This document shows positions 58,021 to 64,000 of a DNA stretch of 64,000 nt, in pieces. Origin of the DNA: Gemmiger sp. An50 (GTDB taxonomy: Bacteria; Bacillota; Clostridia; Oscillospirales; Ruminococcaceae); NCBI RefSeq assembly GCF_002161595.1, contig NZ_NFID01000002.1, positions 1 to 64,000 on the forward strand, in the 5' to 3' direction. The stretch's first letter is position 1. Each line of letters opens with the position of its first letter. A program made the position numbers and the translations under genes. The notes under the pieces are model-generated. The model saw only the letters and a list, made by a program, of their open reading frames with translations, ran no database searches and was not told the DNA's origin.

Positions 58021-60351
58021 TTACAGGCTGCGGGTCACAGAATCGGTCAGGCTGATCTGCTCGCCGACCAGCTCCATCTCCACGGGAGCGGTGCCGGTCA
58101 GGTTCTCCACGGTCACGCTGCCGGGGGTCTGCACCACGTGCAGCTTCTGACCGTGCCAGTACAGGCTGAAATCCAGACGGCTCCAGGCCTTGGGCAGAGC
58201 GGGACGGATGCGCAGCTTGCCGCCCAGCATACGAACACCGCCGAAGCCGAACACGGCACACTGCCAGATGCCGGCCACGCTGCCCGCATGGATACCGGCG
58301 CTGCTGGACTTCATATCCGGGCCTGCGTCGATGGCAGCAGCACGGCGGAACAGCTGGTAAGCCAGCTCGGTGTCGTGCAGGTCGTTGGCCAGGATGCAGT
58401 GGGTGGACAGAGACAGGCTGGAATCGTGCAGGGTGCGGGGCTCGTAGTAGTCCCAGTTGGCCTGCTTGGTCTTGTGATCGAACAGGTCCTCCATCAGCAG
58501 GAACAGCAGCAGGATATCCGCCTGCTTGCTCACCTGGATCTGGTTCACCTGCTCCAGGTTGTAGTCATCAAACAGGCTGCCCACGTGGTCCTGATTCTTG
58601 TACTTGGTCAGGTCGATGTCCTTCAGCTGCAGGTAGGTGGCGTTCTGCGGGATCACGCCGTCCTCATGGGGCTGGGGCAGGAAGATACGGTCCAGCGCGC
58701 CGGTCCACTGAGCATAGGCCTCGGCCAGGCCCAGCTTGGCGTCCAGCTTGGCAAACAGCTCGGGCTTTTCGACCTTCAGCAGATCGTGGTACTCGATGGC
58801 CTTCTTGATGTTCCAGTGCGCCATGTAGTTGGTGAAGGCGTTGTCGTCCACATGCTCCTTGTATTCGTCGGGGCCCACCACGTCCAGAATGTGCAGCTTG
58901 CCGTCTTCCTTCTCGGTCATGCGGCTCACCCAGTAGATAGCAGTGTCCATCATCAGCTCATAGCCGGACTTGTCCATGAATTCCTGGTCACCAGCCACGG
59001 TGCAGTACTGCCACAGGCCGTAGACCACGTCGGCGGTGATGTGCTCTTCGATGAAGCCGGACCAGATCTTGGTGGGCAGGCCGGTCACGATGTCCGCCGC
59101 GCCCCATACCGGAGTCACCTCGCCGTCGTCCAGCCAGGCAGCCTCCCAGGGAAACTGAGCGCCCTTGTAGTTGTTGGAAGCAGCCTTCTTGTGGGCGCCG
59201 GGCAGGGACAGATAGCGGTACTCCTCCAGGCTCTTGGCGATGGCGGGATCGGTGAAGTTGAAGTAGGGCAGGATGAACATTTCAGTATCCCAGAAGGTGT
59301 GGCCCTTGTAGGCCTCACCGGACAGGCCCTTCGCACCCACATTCATCCGGTTGTCATGGGCGGGGGTCATCACATACAGATGATACTGGGCGAAATGCAG
59401 AGCCAGAGCGTCGAACTCGTCCTCGGACTCCACAGTCACGGCCACACGGTCCCAAACGCGCTCGTTCCAGGCAGCGGCGCTCTCGTCGGCCAGGGCCTGG
59501 TAGCCCATGGCCTGAGCCTCCTCGGCCTGGGCCAGGGTGCGGGTCTGCATCTCCTTGAAGTCCACGCCCTCGGCGTCCTTGTCGCGGCTGGTGTGCACGG
59601 TGCTGATCTTCTCGATGGTCAGCGCCTCACCGGCGGCCAGCTCCAGGGTGTAGCGCATGTCGATGCGGCGGCGGTCCATGGTGATAAAGCCCTTCTCCTG
59701 CTGCTCGGTGCCGTTCTTGAAGAAACGCAGACGGGTGTTGAAAAAGAAGTCGATCTTGCTCTGGATGGTGGTCTGGGTGTACTGCATCACCGCACCGTCA
59801 TACAGGCGCTTCTCGCCCTCGCTGAAGTGCTGGCTGCCAGTGTTGGTCATCTGGCCGTTGATGCCGCTCTCCACCACCAGCTTCACATCCCGGTCGGCCC
59901 GGATGGTGACGCTCTGGGCGATCACATGCAGACGGGCAAAGCTTACGATGCGCTTGAACTCCAGGTCCAGCACCTCGCCCGCCGGGGCCTGCCAGCGAAC
60001 GGAACGGACCATCTCGCCGGTGCGCAGGTTCAGCTAGCGATGGTAAGTCAGGATCTTGCCCTGGGTCAGATCGAACCGCTGGCCGTTGATGCGCAGAGTC
60101 AGGTTCAGCACATCGGCGGCGTTGGGCAGCTCGGTTACTTCATTCTCGTCAAACTTATTGAAGGTGCCGGCCACGAACAGGTTGCGCTGCTCGCCCAGAT
60201 ACTGCTCCTCGGTGGCGCAGCGCAGACCCATGTAGCCGTTGCCCTGGCACATGACCGCTTCGCACTTGCCCAGCAGCTCGGTGCTGAAGTCCTTCTCGGC
60301 CAGAATCCAGTCCTTTGCCGCAGAATAATCCATAAAGGTATTTTTGCTCAT
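58021..60351 (-). pseudogene. GH65 alpha-glucoside phosphorylase with in-frame TAG
   Basis: A 776-residue GH65 inverting phosphorylase of the maltose/kojibiose type is evident. QGNGYMGLRCATEEQYLG lies near the start, and GPDEYKEHVDDNAFTNYMA in the catalytic domain includes the conserved acid Glu. Reading is interrupted at codon 106 by TAG (60034-60036) between KILTYHR and LNLRTGE, where relatives carry an acidic residue (probably GAG to TAG). The frame is otherwise intact. Product: disaccharide plus phosphate to beta-glucose-1-phosphate plus glucose, feeding pgmB. It is therefore either a nonsense mutant, a sequencing error, or read through. Confidence 0.9.
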
Positions 60352-60387
60352 ACTTTTTCCCCCTTGGCTGCCCTGGCAGCCTGTTTG

Positions 60388-60681
60388 CTAGTGATAAAAA
60401 TAGTAATTGGAAAACCACATCATGGTCACAAAACCGCACAGCACACATCCCGCACTGAACAGCAGCGGAAGCCCCAGCAGACAGAAGCCCACCAGCGCCG
60501 CCGCGCCCAGCGGCAGATACAGCCGCACGCTTTTTGCAAAATCATTGGTGCGCCGGAAGGCCCTGGCGCAGAGCCAGGCCAGCAGGATCGCCGCCCCCAG
60601 GCAGAGGGCCACCAGCAGCGGATCGGTGGTGGCCAGCGGCGACGTGGGATCGATGCGGTACTCTTCACCGTTCACGTTCAT
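60388..60681 (-). CDS. Small membrane protein upstream of the GH65 gene
   Basis: This 97-residue protein has hydrophobic segments near residues 22-40 and 55-90 and begins MNVNGEEYRID. It overlaps the end of the RDD-like gene by 17 bases and precedes the GH65 gene by 36 bases. I do not recognise the family. It ends in TAG, which is rare in this window. Confidence 0.7.
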   Translation of the reverse strand: MNVNGEEYRIDPTSPLATTDPLLVALCLGAAILLAWLCARAFRRTNDFAKSVRLYLPLGAAALVGFCLLGLPLLFSAGCVLCGFVTMMWFSNYYFYH

Positions 60682-61012
60682 ACTGTGCCTCCTGCTCTGC
60701 GCGGATGCGCTTTGCCTGCCCCAGGTACACCACCCGGGTGCGGCCGATCAGATCGTGCAGGGTCACGCCCCGCACCAGATACATGCCCAGCGAGACGATC
60801 ATCAGCACCGGGCCCGCCAGCGGCTGCAGATACATGGCCTTTGTGAGCTCCCGCAGGCCAAGATACATTATAGAAGGCTTGGTGCCGTCCCGGTCCAGCA
60901 CACACATCTTGCCGCAGTATTTGCCCAGGGTCATTCCCCCGGTGATCTCGCAGCACAGCGTGCCATACACCGCCCACAGCAGCAGGATGCTTGTCTTTCG
61001 CACGAACGGCAC
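60665..61012 (-). CDS. RDD-family-like membrane protein
   Basis: This 115-residue protein carries ITGGMTLGKYCGKMCVLDRDG and later VTLHDLIGRTRVVYLG, matching the two characteristic segments of RDD-domain membrane proteins (a conserved GK...V.D..G and the LHD...TRVV end). Two membrane helices are evident. It is the first gene of the unit running through GH65 and is preceded by a LacI-type operator. Its link to alpha-glucoside use is only positional. Confidence 0.8.
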   Translation of the reverse strand: MPFVRKTSILLLWAVYGTLCCEITGGMTLGKYCGKMCVLDRDGTKPSIMYLGLRELTKAMYLQPLAGPVLMIVSLGMYLVRGVTLHDLIGRTRVVYLGQAKRIRAEQEAQYERER

Positions 61013-61053
61013 CTCCCCCGCTCCGCCCTTGCGCCGGACGGAACGCTTGTTTG

Positions 61054-61109
61054 CAAAAACGTTTTCGTTGAGAACAGAATATCATACTTGCTCCCTGATT
61101 TCCAGATAA
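61054..61109 (-). promoter_or_regulatory. Promoter and LacI-type operator of the RDD/GH65 unit
   Basis: TATGAT (61081-61086 on the minus strand) has only a weak -35 (TTATCT, 61104-61109) at 17 bases. AAAACGTTTT (61056-61065), within CGAAAACGTTTTTGC on the minus strand, lies downstream of the -10, where a bound repressor would block elongation. The same motif occurs at the binding-protein promoter. Confidence 0.72.
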
Positions 61110-61110
61110 T

Positions 61111-61148
61111 AAAAGCGCCAAACTTCCCAATGGACGTTTGGCGCTTTT
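61111..61148 (-). terminator. Terminator of the lacI-type gene
   Basis: AAAAGCGCCAAAC (61111-61123) pairs with GTTTGGCGCTTTT (61136-61148), a perfect 13-bp stem with A/T runs. It lies 50 bases after the regulator's stop on the minus strand. Confidence 0.88.
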
Positions 61149-61200
61149 GCACAATTTTCGATTTTGTTTTGTTTCGAAATGACCAAATTTTCGTCAGCGA

Positions 61201-62214
61201 TCAGGGCATCGCCGTTTTCCGGATCACCAGGTCGAAATCCACGCTGGGCAGCTCGCCGGTGGACTTGCCCTGCAGCATACGGCAGACTGCCTCTCCCGCC
61301 ATGCAGCCCAGCTGATAGGGGTCCTGCTGAACGGTGGTAATCCCGCCGAACAGATATTTGGCAATGGGGATGTCGTCGAAGCCGATCACATCCACATCCC
61401 GGCCGGGAATCAGGCCCAGCTGGCTGATGGCCCGGCAGGCCCCGATGGCCATCAGGTCGCTGGCGGCAAAGATAGCGGTGATCTTCGGGTGACGGCCCAG
61501 CAGCTCCAGTGTGGCCTGCAGCGCCTTGCCCTCGTCGAAATCGCAGCTGCGCAGATAATCCGGGTTCGGCGCCAGGCCCTGTTTCTGAAAAGCCAGCCGG
61601 TAGCCCTCGTACCGTTTGCGGGAAACCACCGCCTCCGGCTGGCCGTTCAGCATGGCAATATTCTTATGGCCCTTTTTGAGCAGGAACTCGGTGGCCCGGC
61701 AGGCCGCCTCCACGTTGTCCACCGAAACATTATAGAGGTTGTTCCCCTTCTCGTCCATATCCACCAGGGCGATGGGCAGATCCATCTGGCGCATCTGAAC
61801 CATATAGGGGGAATCCAGCCGGAAGCCGGTGACCACCAAACCGTTCACGCCTTTTTTCCGGCACAGCTGCAAAAGCGGCGTCTCCTGCTGCTCCTGCGGG
61901 CTGGTGACCAGCAGCATAAAGTCGCAGCCCCGCCGTTTGCAGATGTAATGAACGCCGCTCAGAATGCCAAACACAAAACCGCTGGGGTCCTCGGGGCGCA
62001 AATCGCTCACCAGCAGGGCGATGGTGGTGGTCTCCACCTTGCCGCCCATGTTGCGGGCGTTGGTATCCGCAACATAGTTCAGCTGGTTGGCAACCTCCTG
62101 AATCCGTGTGCGGGTCTCGGGGTTCACGTCCGGATAGCCGTTCAGCGCCTTGGACACCGTTGCCACCGATACCCCCGCCGCTTTTGCCACATCCCGAATG
62201 TTCACCCGCCGCAT
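61201..62214 (-). CDS. LacI-family regulator of the alpha-glucoside locus
   Basis: This 337-residue repressor has an N-terminal helix-turn-helix (NIRDVAKAAGVSVATVSKAL), the hinge-helix region VADTNARNMG, and a periplasmic-binding-protein-like effector domain. Typical segments are FAASDLMAIGACRA and DVIGFDDIPIAKYLFGGITT. AAAGGTG precedes the ATG. Its own promoter is TTGACG/TAAAAT at 62255-62283. Adjacent AAAACGTTTT-type palindromes at three places are its probable operators. The effector is likely an alpha-glucoside or derivative, by context. Confidence 0.94.
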   Translation of the reverse strand: MRRVNIRDVAKAAGVSVATVSKALNGYPDVNPETRTRIQEVANQLNYVADTNARNMGGKVETTTIALLVSDLRPEDPSGFVFGILSGVHYICKRRGCDFMLLVTSPQEQQETPLLQLCRKKGVNGLVVTGFRLDSPYMVQMRQMDLPIALVDMDEKGNNLYNVSVDNVEAACRATEFLLKKGHKNIAMLNGQPEAVVSRKRYEGYRLAFQKQGLAPNPDYLRSCDFDEGKALQATLELLGRHPKITAIFAASDLMAIGACRAISQLGLIPGRDVDVIGFDDIPIAKYLFGGITTVQQDPYQLGCMAGEAVCRMLQGKSTGELPSVDFDLVIRKTAMP

Positions 62215-62254
62215 TACTCAACACACCTTTCCCCTTTTGTCTGATTTCGTTACC

Positions 62255-62283
62255 ATTTTATACAATCTTCCGCAAAACGTCAA
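62255..62283 (-). promoter_or_regulatory. Promoter of the LacI-family regulator
   Basis: On the minus strand TTGACG (62278-62283) and TAAAAT (62255-62260) are 17 bases apart. A TTTTGC...GCAAAA dyad (62287-62304) just upstream could be another binding site. Confidence 0.7.
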
Positions 62284-62300
62284 TTGTTTTGCACACATGC

Positions 62301-62335
62301 AAAAAAGTGCGCCCCAAGCTTGGCTCGGGGCGCAC
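62301..62335 (-). terminator. Terminator of the alcohol dehydrogenase gene
   Basis: GTGCGCCCC (62307-62315) pairs with GGGGCGCAC (62327-62335), and six T follow on the minus strand. Confidence 0.88.
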
Positions 62336-62358
62336 AAAAATTCGATTCAGTTGGCTGC

Positions 62359-63507
62359 TTACAGCAGGCTGCGGTACAGAGCAGCGATCTCCTCCACGCT
62401 GGTGTCGCGGGGGTTGCCGGGGCGGCAGGCATCGGCGAAAGCGGACTCAGACAGGAACTGTACGTCCTCTTCCTTCACGATCTCCTTCAGGTCAGCGGGG
62501 ATGCCCACGTCGGCGGAGAGCTTCTTCACAGCGTCCACAGCGGCCTTGATGTACTCTTTCTTGGTCATGGTCTCGGTGCCTTCCACGCCCATGGCCTTGG
62601 CAATGTCGCGGTACTTCTCACCGGTAGCGGGAGCGTTGTACTCCATCACGGTGGGCAGCAGGATGGCGTTGGCAACACCGTGGGGGGTGTCGTAAACAGC
62701 GCCCAAGCTGTGAGCCATGCTGTGAACGATGCCCAGGCCCACGTTGGAGAAGCCCTGACCGGCGATGTACTGCGCCAGAGCCATGCCCTCACGGCCCTCG
62801 GGAGTGTTCTCAACAGCGCCGCGCAGGTGCTTGGAGATCAGCTCGATGGCCTTCAGGTGGAACATATCGGTCATCTCCCAAGCGCCCTTGGTGATGTAGC
62901 CCTCGATAGCGTGGGTCAGGGCGTCCATACCGGTGGCAGCGGTCAGGCCCTTGGGCATGCTGCTCATCATGTCGGGATCAACCACGGCAATCTCGGGGAT
63001 GTCGTTGGTGTCCACGCAGACGAACTTGCGCTTCTTCTCCACGTCGGTGATGACGTAGTTGATGGTAACCTCGGCAGCGGTACCGGCAGTGGTGGGAACA
63101 GCGATGGTGAACACGGCATGCTTCTTGGTGGGAGCAACGCCCTCCAGGCTGCGCACGTCGGCAAATTCGGGGTTGTTGATGATGATGCCAACAGCCTTGG
63201 CGGTATCCATGGAAGAACCGCCGCCGATGGTCACGATGCAGTCCGCGCCGGAAGCCTTGAAGGCCTCAACGCCGTGCTGTACGTTCTCAATGGTGGGGTT
63301 GGGCTTGATCTCGCTGTAAACTTCGTAAGCGAAGCCGGCAGCGTCCAGCAGGTCGGTGACCTTCTTGGTCACGCCGAACTTGACCAGATCGGGGTCAGAG
63401 CAAACAAAAGCCTTCTTGTAGCCGCGGGCGGTCAGCTCGGGAACGATGTTCTCGATGGCGCCCTTGCCATGATAGGAAATGGTGTTCAGAACAATGCGGT
63501 TAGCCAT
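62359..63507 (-). CDS. fucO: Iron-containing alcohol dehydrogenase, lactaldehyde reductase-like
   Basis: This 382-residue NAD(P)-dependent group III alcohol dehydrogenase has IGGGSSMDTAKAVG at the coenzyme site, PTTAGTAAEVT, and the iron-binding His region MDALTHAIEGY, HSMAHSLGAVYDTPHGVANA. It resembles FucO (lactaldehyde to propanediol), but ethanol or other aldehydes are possible, so the symbol is provisional. AGGAGAGG precedes ATG 63507. Codon use suggests strong expression. A Rex-like site overlaps the -10, consistent with NADH-responsive control. Confidence 0.93.
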   Translation of the reverse strand: MANRIVLNTISYHGKGAIENIVPELTARGYKKAFVCSDPDLVKFGVTKKVTDLLDAAGFAYEVYSEIKPNPTIENVQHGVEAFKASGADCIVTIGGGSSMDTAKAVGIIINNPEFADVRSLEGVAPTKKHAVFTIAVPTTAGTAAEVTINYVITDVEKKRKFVCVDTNDIPEIAVVDPDMMSSMPKGLTAATGMDALTHAIEGYITKGAWEMTDMFHLKAIELISKHLRGAVENTPEGREGMALAQYIAGQGFSNVGLGIVHSMAHSLGAVYDTPHGVANAILLPTVMEYNAPATGEKYRDIAKAMGVEGTETMTKKEYIKAAVDAVKKLSADVGIPADLKEIVKEEDVQFLSESAFADACRPGNPRDTSVEEIAALYRSLL

Positions 63508-63583
63508 GGGTAAACCTCTCCTTTTTGTTATGAAAGTAAAACCGGGACGCTTCTCTCGCTGCAATCCGGCGGGAAGCGTTTCA

Positions 63584-63621
63584 CTGTTATTATTATAACA
63601 ACGTGATTTTCCTGTTTACAA
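63584..63621 (-). promoter_or_regulatory. Promoter with Rex-like operator of the alcohol dehydrogenase gene
   Basis: On the minus strand the extended -10 TGTTATAAT has TATAAT at 63592-63597 and a -35 TTGTAA (63616-63621) at 18 bases. The -10 lies inside CTGTTATTATTATAACAA (63584-63601), one base off the clostridial Rex consensus TTGTTA-N6-TAACAA. Confidence 0.78.
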
Positions 63622-63683
63622 GTTACACATGAATCCCAGTGTCACATTTCATAATTTTATCAAAAAGGCCAGAAAGGCGCAGT

Positions 63684-64000
63684 TCAGGCTTCCGGATGCA
63701 GATCCCGCAAAAGCAGCTCCAGCCGCTGGGGCATCGCCTCGATCAGCAGTTCCACCATCTGCTCCGGGCTGCGCTTCATGCCGCTCACCGCCCAGCTGGC
63801 GGTCATCTGAATGGAGGCGCGGCAATACATCTCCAGCAGGAAGGCCACATCCTCGGTCAGGGGCGCGCCGGTCTTGCGGGTGATGATCTCGCTGTAAAAG
63901 CGATGGATGTATTCGTAGTCATAGGCCATCAGCGAGTTGGCATCATGGCTGCCGAAGGCACAGGCGAAAAAGCTCTGCTCCGCCTTGATGAAGCGGAACT
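63684..64000 (-). CDS. TetR-family regulator, C-terminal part
   Basis: The frame is open to the window edge, so only about 105 C-terminal residues are present. They read FRFIKAEQSFFACAFGSHDA, then NSLMAYDYEYIHRFYSEIITR, TEDVAFLLEMYCRASIQMT and ELLLRDLHPEA, a pattern of the helical C-terminal domain of clostridial TetR/AcrR regulators (dihydroxyacetone-type). The DNA-binding domain lies outside the window, so the identity is moderate. It ends 176 bases upstream of the alcohol dehydrogenase start. Confidence 0.75.
   Translation of the reverse strand, partial: FRFIKAEQSFFACAFGSHDANSLMAYDYEYIHRFYSEIITRKTGAPLTEDVAFLLEMYCRASIQMTASWAVSGMKRSPEQMVELLIEAMPQRLELLLRDLHPEA

Noticed and set aside
57940-60846. 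A plus-strand open frame of 968 codons opposite the GH65 gene
   Set aside because: It is an antisense shadow. The minus strand encodes unmistakable GH65 motifs, and the plus frame has none.
1-64000. CRISPR arrays, insertion sequences, rRNA genes
   Set aside because: I saw no regularly spaced repeats, no transposase motifs with terminal repeats, and no rRNA sequence in the window.

Overview
The window is about 64 kb of GC-rich, densely packed Firmicutes DNA. Low-GC-type -35/-10 promoters, AGGAGG ribosome sites, a CIRCE element, YtrA-type GntR and Rex-like sites, class III fructose bisphosphatase and many clostridial accessory families point to an anaerobic gut clostridium, probably Oscillospiraceae/Ruminococcaceae. 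That placement is inference; no rRNA is present. TAG is a rare stop here (I see it ending only two small genes).

Layout. 1-790: two tRNAs and a small unknown gene. 795-7415 (minus): a two-component system followed by an anchored protein and three tandem paralogous lipoproteins, the third frameshifted. 7548-9518: a self-regulated YtrA-type GntR/ABC operon. 9536-11641: htpG under a perfect CIRCE. 11730-21919 (minus): a nucleoside locus holding purine phosphorylase, cytidine deaminase, a BMP-type binding protein, a nucleoside ABC importer and pyrimidine phosphorylase, with the unassigned glycyl radical pair YjjI/YjjW embedded in it. 21976-36150: housekeeping and membrane genes (phosphatase, fbp, EamA exporter, radical SAM plus GT-C-like membrane protein, rRNA methyltransferase, MarR/FUSC, IseA-like lipoprotein).

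36353-52248 holds the main discovery. The sporulation sigma factor gene sigK is split. Its 5' half stops at 36697 in the region-2 sequence RCIEN, and its 3' half resumes in frame at 51889 with NEIRMHL. Between them lie 15,209 bp ending in a large serine recombinase whose stop codon overlaps the right junction. The joined circle ends form an inverted repeat around CAAATG, and excision would restore a 228-residue sigma-K with a hydrophobic pro-sequence. This is the architecture of the Bacillus subtilis and Clostridioides difficile skin elements. The cargo, however, is metabolic and accessory: an AMMECR1/Memo/radical SAM pair, a peptide deformylase operon, a Vat-like acetyltransferase, VWA, macrodomain and P-loop proteins, and small genes resembling those of conjugative elements. 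No phage genes are seen.

52360-63507 (minus): an alpha-glucoside locus with GH65 phosphorylase, binding protein, two permeases, beta-phosphoglucomutase and GH13 glucosidase under a local LacI regulator with repeated AAAACGTTTT-type operators. The GH65 gene carries an in-frame TAG and the binding protein two one-base frameshifts, so the locus is either decaying or mis-sequenced. The window ends with a fucO-like alcohol dehydrogenase under a Rex-like site and the C-terminal part of a TetR regulator.
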